Below, one piece after another: positions 45,094 to 54,372 of a stretch of 64,000 nucleotides of DNA (position 1 is its first letter; each line of letters begins with the position of its first letter). This DNA comes from Nocardia ignorata NBRC 108230 (GTDB lineage: Bacteria > Actinomycetota > Actinomycetes > Mycobacteriales > Mycobacteriaceae): NCBI RefSeq assembly GCF_001612905.1, contig NZ_BDBI01000005.1, positions 372,001 to 436,000 of the forward strand, given 5' to 3'. The notes beneath the pieces are model-generated. The model saw only the letters and a list, made by a program, of their open reading frames with translations. It was not told where the DNA came from and ran no database searches. A program made the position numbers and the translations under genes.

Positions 45094-45494
45094 GCACCGA
45101 TCACGGCCAAGCGCCGTTCTTTGAGCCCTCGGAGCTGGTCGCCGAACTGAATCAGCTGTTCGAGGACCAGGCCGCGATGCGTCAGCGTGCGAAGGACTTG
45201 CACGCCAAGCTGGTTGGCCTGCGTGCAAGTGGCGACCACTACCTGACCGGATATGACGGTGAGACGGGCGAGTTCGTCGCCAGCAGCGTGGGAATCGAGT
45301 TCGCTGGACGCAATCTCGGCTCCTGGATCATGTGGTCAGTTCAGACGCAAAACAGTCTCGAAAGTGCGCGTGAATGCGCGGGGCGCGTCCGTACGTCGAC
45401 GCAGGCGGCGCACGAATCGACTGTCACGCAGTTCGGCAACGCGATCGCGGATGCGGTCGTACGCACTGCCGAGCGGGACGGTGCGGAGCGATGA
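45090..45494 (+). CDS. Hypothetical element protein (134 aa)
   Basis: The start overlaps the tiny membrane gene (ATGA). This soluble 134-residue protein has a predicted coiled/helical first half (S-E-L-V-A-E-L-N-Q-L-F-E-D-Q-A-A-M-R-Q-R-A-K) and a Gln/Ala/Ser-rich second half. No catalytic motif. Its stop overlaps the next start. Function not recognised. Confidence 0.6.
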   Translation: MSTDHGQAPFFEPSELVAELNQLFEDQAAMRQRAKDLHAKLVGLRASGDHYLTGYDGETGEFVASSVGIEFAGRNLGSWIMWSVQTQNSLESARECAGRVRTSTQAAHESTVTQFGNAIADAVVRTAERDGAER

Positions 45495-45802
45495 GCAGGC
45501 AGGGGAGCTACACGCCGCAGCATCATGACCGCGACCAGGTCGGTCGTCATGCGCTGAACTCGATGGGCGGTGCTGAATTTACCGGCGTCGGAACTGTTTT
45601 CGCGCCGCTGAACCAACTGCCCGCCGAACTCCGGTTGCTCGCCTTGATGGTGCTGGTTTTCGTCGGAATGGTCGGCTGCTCGGTCGCTTGGATCGATCAG
45701 CAGTCCTACGTGGAGTCTCCGAACATCTGCCGAGCGCATGAGGTGAACCGCACCGACTGCGTGCACGTGCAGCGGGTTCAGCCGACGCGGGTGCCGTCAT
45801 GA
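45491..45802 (+). CDS. Hypothetical single-pass membrane protein (103 aa)
   Basis: This 103-residue protein has a soluble N-terminal ~45 residues, a transmembrane helix (L-L-A-L-M-V-L-V-F-V-G-M-V-G-C, ~48-62) and an outside part with two cysteines (N-I-C-R-A-H ... T-D-C-V-H) that could form a disulfide. Overlapping starts and stops place it in the coupled operon. Possibly part of the transfer apparatus at the membrane. Confidence 0.6.
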   Translation: MSRQGSYTPQHHDRDQVGRHALNSMGGAEFTGVGTVFAPLNQLPAELRLLALMVLVFVGMVGCSVAWIDQQSYVESPNICRAHEVNRTDCVHVQRVQPTRVPS

Positions 45803-46218
45803 GCGAAGGAATCCCGACCTACGAATGGCGCACCGCGCCGCAGCATTTGCGGACTCGCCGCCAGCTCGCTGCCGAGGGTTTGCGGCCGAACGGCCAGGAC
45901 ATCGCGGGCCGGATCGTCCGGTCGCGCGGAAGTCGTAAGGAACCGCTGGTCGCGCACCTTTTCGACGTGGAGAAGGCAGCGCCGAAGCGTCAACCGAGCG
46001 AGGCGCAGAGGGTCGCGCTGGCGAAGGCCACCCGTGAGCACCAGCTGCGTGCAGCGGAACGCCGGGGACTCGACCGCGCCGAGTTCGACGAGCCGACCGG
46101 TGATCCGGGCCCGGCCTGGACCGCGCCGACCAGTGCGCTCGCGAGCTATTCGACCTCGGGCAGTGCCCTGGCCGACGCGCTCGCCAGGAACAACGACAGA
46201 GAAGGGATGGACCGATGA
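45799..46218 (+). CDS. RRQL-motif protein with shared C-terminal tail
   Basis: This 139-residue protein has L-R-T-R-R-Q-L-A-A-E-G-L-R-P-N-G near residue 18, a motif of a small family frequent on actinobacterial elements, then a basic region. The final 29 residues (46129-46215) match the ends of the proteins at 50279 and 52036: S-A-L-A-x-Y, then S-A-L-A-D-A-L-A-R, then a D/E-R pair and terminal R. The Zn-binding cysteines seen in some RRQL proteins are not obvious here. Function unknown. Confidence 0.65.
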   Translation: MSEGIPTYEWRTAPQHLRTRRQLAAEGLRPNGQDIAGRIVRSRGSRKEPLVAHLFDVEKAAPKRQPSEAQRVALAKATREHQLRAAERRGLDRAEFDEPTGDPGPAWTAPTSALASYSTSGSALADALARNNDREGMDR

Positions 46219-46994
46219 GCTTTCGGCTTTCACCGCGGGACATGACCGGCCTGACGATCCTGGCCGAAATGTACGGCGCCCCCATGGATGTGGTCGGGGA
46301 GATGCTAGGCGTGAGCAGTTCCCGGACGTACCGCATCGTGGCGAAGTGGGCCGCTGCCGGAATGATCAGCGACCGCCGCCCACGGCCCGTCATGGGGCCT
46401 TCGTGGATCTTTCCGACGAAGTCGACGGCAGAAGCGCTGCTCGGGCGTCCCGTGCGCTACTGGGTGCCGACGCCGATGATGGCGGCTCACACCAAGGCTG
46501 TGTTTCAGCTGCGGTTGGCGCTGACAGGCACCGATCTCGATCGGTGGGTCGCTGAACGACGGCTGCGTGGCGAGGTCGGCGCCACCAAGGCGGGCGAGTC
46601 ACGGCCCCATATCCACGATGGCCGCTACTTCACTGCGGCTGGAGATCTTTGGGCCATCGAGGTCGAGCTGACCGCGAAAAGCATTGCAGCGGCGAAGAGT
46701 TCGGTGTTCCAGGCGTGGCGGGTAGCGCAGTCTGCCGAGTGTGCCGGGGTGGCCTACTACTGCCGAGGCGAGGCGGTGAAGGCCGTTATCCGGTCGGCGG
46801 CGCGGGGTCTCGACGCCACCAAGGGCCCGAAATTGGTGCTTGTCGATCTCGACGAGTTCCTGGCCTCACAGAAGGTCGAGACGCTCTCTCCCGATCTGCG
46901 ACCCGGCCTCCGGGTGATCGCGGGCGGAGCCGCTGATCACAACAACTCCCAGGTCACAGACCGAACCGAGAACGGAAAGGCGGTGTCGCAATGA
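46215..46994 (+). CDS. Replication-relaxation family protein
   Basis: This 259-residue protein has an N-terminal winged helix (~5-70: D-M-T-G-L-T-I-L-A-E-M-Y-G and V-S-S-S-R-T-Y-R-I-V-A-K-W-A) and a nuclease-like core with W-A-I-E-V-E-L-T-A-K-S near residue 147, a PD-(D/E)xK-like E-x-E-x-x-x-K arrangement. Members of this family are found on mobile elements and are linked to plasmid replication or transfer. It could nick or process the element at an origin; this is inference. Coupled to the ATPase gene by an ATGA overlap. Confidence 0.75.
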   Translation: MSFRLSPRDMTGLTILAEMYGAPMDVVGEMLGVSSSRTYRIVAKWAAAGMISDRRPRPVMGPSWIFPTKSTAEALLGRPVRYWVPTPMMAAHTKAVFQLRLALTGTDLDRWVAERRLRGEVGATKAGESRPHIHDGRYFTAAGDLWAIEVELTAKSIAAAKSSVFQAWRVAQSAECAGVAYYCRGEAVKAVIRSAARGLDATKGPKLVLVDLDEFLASQKVETLSPDLRPGLRVIAGGAADHNNSQVTDRTENGKAVSQ

Positions 46995-49114
46995 CCTGCA
47001 CCCCGATGATCACCCCGGCCGATTGCGCACCGTACGCACCGACGCCGGTCCTGTCGGCCCAGCCGACCCCAACCAACGCCCCCGAGATCCACGTCGAGCC
47101 GTCGATGCCGCCGATTGGACTGGACAGCGACCCGATCGGATGGATGCCGAAGGTCAGCGAGATCCCGGTGGACGCCATCGCTGATGGTGCGCTGCTGCTC
47201 GCGGTGTGTGTGGTGTCAATCCTGGTGATGACAGTGATGATCCTGGTTCCGGCGACCATGCTGGCTTGGAAGCCGGTCAAGCTGCGCAATTGGCTGATCG
47301 GTTCGCTGCTCGCGATGCCGGGCGTAACTGCGCTGTGGGCGTGGGATGTGCTGGCGCCGGGCACCATCGCGACCGAAGCATCGCGTCAGTTCATGGACGG
47401 TCAGTACGCGGCCGGTCTCCTCGGGATGGCCGTGGTGCTGGTGCCGATGGCGTGGTTCACCGCGACCGTCGCGCACGCCAACCGTCGTGTGCAGTTGGCC
47501 ACTGTGGGCTTGAAGTCGCCAGCACGTACTGAGCGGGCTTTGTGGGCTCAGGCCCAGCGCGAGCAGCGCGCCGCGGCTCGACTCTCGCGCCGCCGCCTGC
47601 CGTTCACCTCGGGCGGGCTGAACCCGCAGCTGGTGATCGGCCGATTGGCGACCGAAACCGACCAGGCCCCGCCGACCACGCTGTTGCGAACCATGTTCGG
47701 GCGCAACGAAACCCGACTGATCCTGCCCTGGATCAACGTGGCCGAGCACATGACGACCGTCGCGTCGAGCGGTTCGGGCAAGACCACGCTGATGCTGCGA
47801 GTGCTCGTGTCGTGGTTTGTGACGACCTGGACCCGTCACCGGCAGTGGTGGCGTGCGGATCGTCCCGGTCGGCCGCTGGTGATCATCGTCGATTGCAACG
47901 GTGGCCCGGAGTCGCGCAAGGTCGCTGCTCGGATGCGGAAGTGGTTCACCGCGTTGGGTGTTCGTCCGGATCGGTTCGGCACTTTCCCCGAGGACGTGTC
48001 GCTGGGCATGTGGCCCGGCAAGGACTTCGATCAGCTCGACCTCGCTGAGCAGCAGGCCGTCATCACAGATCTGCGATCGATTTTGTCGGCAATGATCTCG
48101 GGCGGGTCGACCCCCACAACCGACACCGAACGGTACTTCCACGAGATCCGCGAGACCCTGATCCACCTGGTCGTGGATGCCCCTGCGCGGGTCGAGCTGA
48201 TCGACGGCGAGCCCACCCCGATCGGTCACAACCCGCCCCGGTCCTGGCTGGACTTCCTGTCACGGTTCCACCCGGACGTGTTGTCGAAGCTGTGGGGCGG
48301 CCAGACCGGTGTCGACCCGTGGCCTGGTGTGCCCGGTATCGACATGGAGATCGCCTCGACGATCGACGGCAAGCAGCCGGTCATCAACTCCGCGCGCGCG
48401 GAGTTCGCGAACCTCTATCGCTCGCTTGGGTCGGCATTCGACGGCGATAAGGCGCTCACGGACTTCGACGTCATCTACATCGTGTTGGAGGGCGTGAAGA
48501 CCCCTGACCGTGCCCGCAGCCAGTTCGGTGCGCTGGGAACGATGTTCGAGCAGCTGGCCGACAAGCAGCACGGCCGTACCAGCCTGATGGTGGTCGACGA
48601 GTTCTCGGCGGTGTCGGACGGCAAAACGCGCGCTGTGAAGTGGGTCGAGCGCCTGCGCAAGGCCGGGATCGGCAGTTGGTGGGTCGCACAGTCCTGGCAG
48701 GGCCTGGGCCACGACGACGACAACCGCACCGCCCTGGTTTCGGCCGCATCGGGGGGATCGCTTCTCGGCCGCACGACCAACCCCGAGCAGATCTGCAACG
48801 TCTACGGCACCCGGCCGAAATTCGAGCTCAGCCGCAAGTTGATCGGCGGCAACGCCACTGGCGACGAGGGCAACGTGCAGTCCTCCGACCAGTTCCTCGT
48901 CCCGCCCAACAGGCTGCGCGGCATGGCAAAGGGCGATGTGGTGCAGGTGGCCGGCGGCCGGGCGCGGTGGGGACGCGTTTCCCCGCTCGACGATGCCGAA
49001 CTGGCACGAATCCGCCCGCTGCCAGGTCTGGACAAGTTCACCGGGCCCGCCACCGAGAACGCCGAAGCCGATTTGGCACCGGTGATCGACATGACAAAGC
49101 GCCGCACGGCGTGA
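46991..49114 (+). CDS. TraG/VirD4-type conjugation ATPase (coupling protein)
   Basis: This 707-residue membrane-bound P-loop ATPase has an extracytoplasmic-leaning N-terminus, transmembrane helices around residues 60-85, 97-112 and 140-160, Walker A A-S-S-G-S-G-K-T-T-L near residue 260, and Walker B S-L-M-V-V-D-E-F-S-A near residue 535, with an RecA-like motor domain between. Likely pumps element DNA between cells. It is larger and more VirD4-like than the FtsK-type TraB of pSAM2-like elements. It ends the coupled operon starting at 44481. Confidence 0.82.
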   Translation: MTCTPMITPADCAPYAPTPVLSAQPTPTNAPEIHVEPSMPPIGLDSDPIGWMPKVSEIPVDAIADGALLLAVCVVSILVMTVMILVPATMLAWKPVKLRNWLIGSLLAMPGVTALWAWDVLAPGTIATEASRQFMDGQYAAGLLGMAVVLVPMAWFTATVAHANRRVQLATVGLKSPARTERALWAQAQREQRAAARLSRRRLPFTSGGLNPQLVIGRLATETDQAPPTTLLRTMFGRNETRLILPWINVAEHMTTVASSGSGKTTLMLRVLVSWFVTTWTRHRQWWRADRPGRPLVIIVDCNGGPESRKVAARMRKWFTALGVRPDRFGTFPEDVSLGMWPGKDFDQLDLAEQQAVITDLRSILSAMISGGSTPTTDTERYFHEIRETLIHLVVDAPARVELIDGEPTPIGHNPPRSWLDFLSRFHPDVLSKLWGGQTGVDPWPGVPGIDMEIASTIDGKQPVINSARAEFANLYRSLGSAFDGDKALTDFDVIYIVLEGVKTPDRARSQFGALGTMFEQLADKQHGRTSLMVVDEFSAVSDGKTRAVKWVERLRKAGIGSWWVAQSWQGLGHDDDNRTALVSAASGGSLLGRTTNPEQICNVYGTRPKFELSRKLIGGNATGDEGNVQSSDQFLVPPNRLRGMAKGDVVQVAGGRARWGRVSPLDDAELARIRPLPGLDKFTGPATENAEADLAPVIDMTKRRTA

Positions 49115-49143
49115 AAGCAACTGCCAGACAAGGAGTTACGACC

Positions 49144-49659
49144 ATGGCTATTCCGAATCCGCTACCCGATCCCGAAGACCACGGCGAAGTGCTGGGCGGG
49201 GGCAACGACGCAGCTCGCGAGCACGAACAGTCCGTGCTCGACCGCTACGCCGCCGACATGACGGGCACCACCGCCGCGAAGCTCGCCGCGCAACTGGTCC
49301 CGGTCGTCCCGGACGGCGGCAACATCGGGCGCACCGCCAAGCCCGTCGTCGACCGCGTCACCCGAGCCCGCGATTGGGCCCGGATCTGGGGTCCCGCCGT
49401 CGCCGGAACCGCAGTTGCTGGCACAGCGGTGGCGGTGCTGCCGCTGCCTGGACCGCTCGCGGTCTACGTGCTGGCCATCGCCGCATTCGGTTGGTGGCAC
49501 TGCGCTGGACGCCCCGGCGTCACCGAGACCGTCCAGATGATCGGCTACGCGCTCGCCGACACCGGCAGCTGGATCCGCCGCCACGTCGAGACCCTGGCCG
49601 TCCGCCGGGCCCGCTACGAAACCCGCCGCACCACCAACAACCCCAAGAAGGAGAAGTAA
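49144..49659 (+). CDS. Hypothetical membrane protein (171 aa)
   Basis: This protein has 171 residues: an acidic soluble start, then two membrane helices (A-G-T-A-V-A-G-T-A-V-A-V-L-P-L and L-A-V-Y-V-L-A-I-A-A-F-G-W-W, ~95-130), then a basic C-terminus rich in Arg and Lys. AAGGAG precedes ATG 49144. It sits 29 bp after the ATPase and may act with it at the membrane. Not recognised. Confidence 0.6.
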   Translation: MAIPNPLPDPEDHGEVLGGGNDAAREHEQSVLDRYAADMTGTTAAKLAAQLVPVVPDGGNIGRTAKPVVDRVTRARDWARIWGPAVAGTAVAGTAVAVLPLPGPLAVYVLAIAAFGWWHCAGRPGVTETVQMIGYALADTGSWIRRHVETLAVRRARYETRRTTNNPKKEK

Positions 49660-49661
49660 CC

Positions 49662-50243
49662 ATGTCCCACACCAACATTCAGGTCGCAGCACTGAGCGTG
49701 ACCGTCAGCGTGATCGGGGTGGCCGCGCTGGTCGCCGCTGCCGAGACCGGTATCGATGTCCGGGTCGAGCAGTGGGTGCGCCGGATGCGGATGTCGCCCA
49801 CGGAACGCGCCGAGTTCGACGAACTGGAAACCCAGATCGAGCAGGCCAATCAGGCGCGGACCGCCTACCTCGAAGCCCGCCAGGCCGAGAACCGCGCGAA
49901 GTTCCGCGCCGACCTGCTGGTCGCGGTGAACGGCCGCTACGTCCGCGACATGACCGAGCTGACGGTGCCGGAGCTGGTCGCCGAGATCGCCGCCGTCAAA
50001 CAGTGGCTGCGGACCGAGCGCCAGACCCAGTCCTACGGCGCCACTCCAGAAGCCGTCGAGCACCGCGCGGCGATCGAGGCCCGCGCCGGTCATCTGGACG
50101 CCCTGAACGTCGAGTTCAACGCCCGCAACGACTGGCGCCGCAAGGACATCACCCGGCTGGATCGCCAGCGTCTGCGGGCCGGAGCGGAGATGGTCCGCGA
50201 CGGCAGCGAGTGGCCGAACCTGCCCAGCCTCACCGCCCTCTGA
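49662..50243 (+). CDS. Membrane-anchored coiled-coil protein (193 aa)
   Basis: This 193-residue protein has one N-terminal transmembrane helix (A-A-L-S-V-T-V-S-V-I-G-V-A-A-L-V, ~8-28) followed by charged helices with coiled-coil character (E-R-A-E-F-D-E-L-E-T-Q-I-E-Q-A-N). AAGGAG (49648-49653) precedes the start by 8 nt. No known family. Likely faces the cytoplasm or periplasm as part of the transfer complex; orientation undetermined. Confidence 0.6.
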   Translation: MSHTNIQVAALSVTVSVIGVAALVAAAETGIDVRVEQWVRRMRMSPTERAEFDELETQIEQANQARTAYLEARQAENRAKFRADLLVAVNGRYVRDMTELTVPELVAEIAAVKQWLRTERQTQSYGATPEAVEHRAAIEARAGHLDALNVEFNARNDWRRKDITRLDRQRLRAGAEMVRDGSEWPNLPSLTAL

Positions 50244-50278
50244 CCACCGATTCACCAACCAACACAAGGAGATTCACG

Positions 50279-52039
50279 ATGTTCATGTCGAACGACAACA
50301 ACAACACCGGCGCTCACGCTGACGGCCCGGCCGTCGAGGACGAGATCGTCCGTGAGACGAGTCGTACCTTCGGCCAGATCATGGCCGTGGCCCGGGCCTG
50401 GATGCAGAGCCGTAAGGGCCGCCAGAGTGGTGTGAAGCCCCCGAAGCTGTCGCGTAAGGAGCGGCGCGAGCTGGCCGAGGCCATCCGTGAGCAGGTCGGC
50501 GAGCAGAAGATCGCCGAGGCTTGGTACACCAAGCGGGTCAACGACTACCACTCCGAGGTGGTCGCGGCCGGCCTGCGCCGCCATCAGCCCGGTTTCACCG
50601 CGGCTGACGCCGAGAACGACGCCGCGCGGTTGGAGGGTATCCGGTACGGGATCGAGTCGACCCTGCACGAGACCGCTGTGCTGCCGCTGGAACAGCGCGG
50701 TCAGGTCGCACTCGCGCTGAATGCGGCCCAGCGCAATCCCGACCGGCCGTATGGCGCGATCTTCAAGCCGATGGACCGCCAGCAGGAGCGGGTCGCCCGT
50801 CAGGTCGCTGTCTTGTCCGAGAACTGGGTGGCCGAGCGGCGCGAGGACAACGCCCGCCTGGTCGCCGAGCAGCGCGAGCGGGCCGCCAAGCTGGCCGAGG
50901 CCCGCCGCGAGGCCCGTCCGCCCCGCGGTTACGAGGAGTTGGACCAGGCCCAGCGCAACGCGGTGCAGGCGCTGCGTAGCGCGCATGTGGATATGGACCG
51001 GGCAGGCAACAAACTGGCCTCCGAGGCTGCCGAGAAGGCCCGGGAGCAGGCGATCGAGGCTGCGCGGGCGGCTGGGCTGACTCGCCGCGAGGTGGGTCAC
51101 GAGATCGACTACATGTACGAGCACACCTACTACGCCGCGACCTACGGGGTGCCCGGTGGTGTCCAGGTGACCAATCACTACCCGTTCCGTGAGGAAGCAC
51201 TGTCGGAGACCGTTCGGGAGATGAGCTGGGATCGCCGCCTGCCCAGGGACGGGACCGTGTTCGTCGAGGTAGGGGCTCGGCACGATGGGGACGCTGCCGA
51301 CGACGTGCAGCGTCGCAGCGCGATGGGCCCGCGTCATGAGGCGATCAACGCGGTCGGGCGCTGGTCGCGGGAATCCGAAGGGGTGATCGAGTACTTCGGT
51401 ACCCCGCACGAGGTGGCGGTGGCTCGGATCGAGCCGGGTACCGGCAAGGTGCTGGCCAGCGAGATCGCCACGGTCACCAGCGAGCAGCTCGCGCTGGACT
51501 TCGCGTACGACAGCGTCCGGTCCGCGAGCCCCGACACCGCGCGGATGCGGGTCGAGGTCACCGACCCGAAGCACCCGGAGTCGCCGCGTTTCTCCGAGTA
51601 CGGGCTGCCCGGCACGTTGTCGACCAAGCTGGCCGATCAGCGGGTCGCCTCCCGTGAGGAGTTGTTCCGCGAGCAGCTGGACACCTATAACGCCCGGACA
51701 GAGGAGTACTCACAGGAGTACCACAGCCTGGACCGTCGTCACCGGCTCTCGATCGAGCACAACGCCGATCTGACCGACCGCAACGCGGATCTGACCCGGC
51801 AGCTGGCCACGATGATCGCCGAGCGCGACCAGGCCCTCGCCGAGGCCAAGCAGCTGCGCGGCGAGCGTGATCAGGCGGTGCAGAAGCTCGCCGAACGCAC
51901 CCCGAAGGCCGAGCGGTACGGCAGCCCAGAACGACAGGCCGACCAGGCAGGGCGTAGCGCGCTGGCCGACTACGCGGCAGGAAATGCAGTCGCGTCGGCG
52001 CTCGCACGTTCGACCGAACGCGAAGAAGTCCAGCGATGA
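50279..52039 (+). CDS. Large element protein with coiled coil and shared C-terminal tail (586 aa)
   Basis: This soluble 586-residue protein, charged throughout, has several Arg/Glu-rich helical stretches (~55-90, ~180-230), a central beta-containing part with G-P-R-H-E-A-I-N-A-V-G-R-W, and a strong coiled coil (~465-555) with D-L-T-D-R-N-A-D-L-T. The last 28 residues (51953-52036) match the tails of the proteins at 45799 and 52036. AAGGAG precedes ATG 50279. I do not recognise it as a relaxase, primase or Rep. It overlaps the next gene by 4 nt. Confidence 0.7.
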   Translation: MFMSNDNNNTGAHADGPAVEDEIVRETSRTFGQIMAVARAWMQSRKGRQSGVKPPKLSRKERRELAEAIREQVGEQKIAEAWYTKRVNDYHSEVVAAGLRRHQPGFTAADAENDAARLEGIRYGIESTLHETAVLPLEQRGQVALALNAAQRNPDRPYGAIFKPMDRQQERVARQVAVLSENWVAERREDNARLVAEQRERAAKLAEARREARPPRGYEELDQAQRNAVQALRSAHVDMDRAGNKLASEAAEKAREQAIEAARAAGLTRREVGHEIDYMYEHTYYAATYGVPGGVQVTNHYPFREEALSETVREMSWDRRLPRDGTVFVEVGARHDGDAADDVQRRSAMGPRHEAINAVGRWSRESEGVIEYFGTPHEVAVARIEPGTGKVLASEIATVTSEQLALDFAYDSVRSASPDTARMRVEVTDPKHPESPRFSEYGLPGTLSTKLADQRVASREELFREQLDTYNARTEEYSQEYHSLDRRHRLSIEHNADLTDRNADLTRQLATMIAERDQALAEAKQLRGERDQAVQKLAERTPKAERYGSPERQADQAGRSALADYAAGNAVASALARSTEREEVQR

Positions 52040-53190
52040 GGGCCTTCGACGATCTCGATGATCCGTTCATCGCCCGCTACGCCGACCGCATCGCCGACGA
52101 CCGAGAGGTGTTGTGGCGGGCCGACTTCGCCCGGGCCGTGGACTTCGAAGACCGCGGTTTCTACGAAGACGCCAGCTTGCTGCCGGTAGCGCGGGAAATC
52201 CGCGCCCGGTGGTCCGCGGACCCGGTCGTCGGTCCGCACTGGGCCGAGCTCGACGAGATGCACCAGGCCTGGATCGATGCACCGGCGGCGATGAAGCAGG
52301 GCCACGAGGTGTTCATGCCGGGCGGATTGCAGCCGCCCGGCATGAGCGACACCCGGTGGTCGTCCCACATGCAAGCACGAGAGATGACCGGCCACGGCGC
52401 CTGGCCCGGCCACGAACCCACCCAATCCATGAGCAGTTCCGAAAGGCACGAACCAATGACCGAGACTACCGACCGCACCGCCCCCGTCGACGAGTTCACC
52501 ACCGAGTCCGACACCGAGCAGCTGATGCGCTACGACTTCACCCACTGGGCCGCTGTCGGCAACGGCCGCACCGTCGACGACTACGACCCAGCTGACGCCG
52601 TCGACCGCGACGAATGGTCCTCGACGTGGATCAACCACGCCGAGGACCGGTGGCTCGACGAGTGGATCACTCTGTCGGATGCCTACCTCGACTACCGCGA
52701 CGACCCGGCCGCCGCCGACGCCAAGCGTGCCCAACTGGGTGACGCCATCGGCCCGGTCGAGGCCCGCAGCTGGGACCAGGCCCGCGACCTGGCCGTCAAC
52801 GGCATCAGCCACGACAAGTTGGGCCTGATCGACTCGCCGTACGTGGCTCGACTGTCGTTCGAGCGCGTCACCGAGATCCGAGGCGAGCAGCGCTCGCTCG
52901 CCGACGTACGGCGTGACCAGGCAGCCGTCGAACAGGCCACCGGAGGCAGCGAAAGACCCACCATCGCGGAGCATCAGGTCAGCGAGCAGTCTGCAACCCA
53001 TTCGCTCGGGATCTCCGGCCCGATGGTGTCGCTCGACGATCGGGCCCGGTACACCCCGGAGTACCCGGTTCCGTCGTTCGGGGCCAGCGTCGCGGCCCGC
53101 ACCAGCGCACTCGCGGGCTACACCAGCCGCGGGAATGCTCTGGCCTCCGCGATGGAGCGCCAGAACGAACGGGCAGGAGCCGAACGGTGA
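52036..53190 (+). CDS. Hypothetical element protein with shared C-terminal tail (384 aa)
   Basis: This 384-residue acidic protein is rich in Asp, Trp and His in its middle (D-F-T-H-W-A-A-V-G, D-E-W-S-S-T-W-I-N-H, D-R-W-L-D-E-W-I), without a catalytic signature I know. An internal in-frame ATG near 52456 follows AAAGGCACGAACC and could start a shorter form. The last 29 residues (53101-53187) repeat the tail seen in the 45799 and 50279 proteins. It is translationally coupled on both sides. Unknown function. Confidence 0.65.
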   Translation: MRAFDDLDDPFIARYADRIADDREVLWRADFARAVDFEDRGFYEDASLLPVAREIRARWSADPVVGPHWAELDEMHQAWIDAPAAMKQGHEVFMPGGLQPPGMSDTRWSSHMQAREMTGHGAWPGHEPTQSMSSSERHEPMTETTDRTAPVDEFTTESDTEQLMRYDFTHWAAVGNGRTVDDYDPADAVDRDEWSSTWINHAEDRWLDEWITLSDAYLDYRDDPAAADAKRAQLGDAIGPVEARSWDQARDLAVNGISHDKLGLIDSPYVARLSFERVTEIRGEQRSLADVRRDQAAVEQATGGSERPTIAEHQVSEQSATHSLGISGPMVSLDDRARYTPEYPVPSFGASVAARTSALAGYTSRGNALASAMERQNERAGAER

Positions 53191-53531
53191 GTGTTATAGC
53201 CGCGGAACAGACGATGCCCGCAACCGTGACGGCTGAGCGCAGCAAGGTCGTGACCTTGGCCAAGGTCATTCGGATGCCGCGACATCTGGAACAACGGCCC
53301 GAGTCCGCTCAGCACGGTCGCAGCGCAGCAGAGCTGGAAACGCTGCTGGCCGCCGCCGAGCAGCGATGTGCCGAGCTGGAAGACCGTAACCGAGAGCTTG
53401 CCAGCGACCTGGATAACGCCCTGGACCAGCTCGCCGGGCACGCCCTGCACGCCGAGCAGGAACGGCTTGTGCACCCCCCGAAGTGGAGCCCGTGGACAGC
53501 GTCCATGGGCCAGGAAGGACACGAACGATGA
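53187..53531 (+). CDS. Hypothetical coiled-coil protein (114 aa)
   Basis: GTG 53187 overlaps the upstream stop. This 114-residue soluble protein has a coiled-coil centre (L-E-T-L-L-A-A-A-E-Q-R-C-A-E-L-E-D-R-N-R-E-L) and a C-terminus rich in Pro, Trp and His. Its stop overlaps the next start by 4 nt. Not recognised. Confidence 0.55.
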   Translation: MSVIAAEQTMPATVTAERSKVVTLAKVIRMPRHLEQRPESAQHGRSAAELETLLAAAEQRCAELEDRNRELASDLDNALDQLAGHALHAEQERLVHPPKWSPWTASMGQEGHER

Positions 53532-54292
53532 ACGCGTCTACCGCTGTACAGCCTGTCAAGCGCCCGTTCACCGGGGGGATGGACTGGGCCGAAGGAACCG
53601 CATTGGCGATGACGGTTGTGATCGCTTTGGGTGCGTTTGCGTGGAGCTTTGCGGCCCTGTCCGATCTGGCTGTCATGGCCGGGATCGATCCGCGTCTAGC
53701 GTGGGTCGGCCCGATCTTCGTCGACGGAGCCATTGTCCAGTCTGCTGTGGCACTGGTTTCCTTGCAGCGCCGCGCCCGCCAGAACATCGAGGTTCCGGGC
53801 GGAACGCGGGTGTTCTTTTGGGCGCAGCTTTTCGCCGCCGAGGCGGTCTCGGTTGTCGGAAATGGCCTGCACGCTGCGGAATCAGGCGGTCGGTTGTTGC
53901 CCGCCGCAGTCGCAGCCGCGGTGGCCGGTGCAGCCCCGCTGGCCGGCCTGGCCGCCACGCACGGACTGACCGCGCTGATCGAGGTGCCCCGCAGTGCCCC
54001 GAGCCCGGTAGACAGCGCCGCGACCGGACTGGACAGCGACTCGACACCGGTAGACGCCGAGTGGACAGCGCTGGACAGCGGGTCGACAACCGAGCTCGCG
54101 GCATTGGACAGCGCTCCTGCGCCGGACCCGACTGCCGAGCGCGACGCGGAAATCCTTCGCCGCCACGCAGCGGGGGAGTCCACCCGCACGATCGGCGCCG
54201 CGGTCGGTCTGTCGCACTCGCGCGTGGCGCAGATCCTGGCATCCGCCGAGCCGGTGGACACCGGAGCGGAGGTGCTGACGTTCATTCGCTGA
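53528..54292 (+). CDS. DUF2637-like membrane protein with C-terminal HTH (SpdB-like)
   Basis: This 254-residue protein has an N-terminal membrane region with about four helices (~20-150), including W-V-G-P-I-F-V-D-G-A-I-V-Q-S, a DUF2637 hallmark of actinobacterial plasmid spread proteins. A Ser/Asp/Thr-rich linker (~155-200) with repeated V-D-S / L-D-S motifs follows, then a short HTH (I-L-R-R-H-A-A-G-E-S-T-R-T-I-G-A-A-V-G-L-S). This places a DNA-binding head on a membrane protein. Likely helps spread or position element DNA during transfer. Confidence 0.75.
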   Translation: MNASTAVQPVKRPFTGGMDWAEGTALAMTVVIALGAFAWSFAALSDLAVMAGIDPRLAWVGPIFVDGAIVQSAVALVSLQRRARQNIEVPGGTRVFFWAQLFAAEAVSVVGNGLHAAESGGRLLPAAVAAAVAGAAPLAGLAATHGLTALIEVPRSAPSPVDSAATGLDSDSTPVDAEWTALDSGSTTELAALDSAPAPDPTAERDAEILRRHAAGESTRTIGAAVGLSHSRVAQILASAEPVDTGAEVLTFIR

Positions 54293-54372
54293 CCGGTTAC
54301 TGAGGGGCAGGTGCCGAGCCTGCCCCTCCCAGATTCTCCCTGTAACTCCACACCACGAACGAAGGAGCGAAC

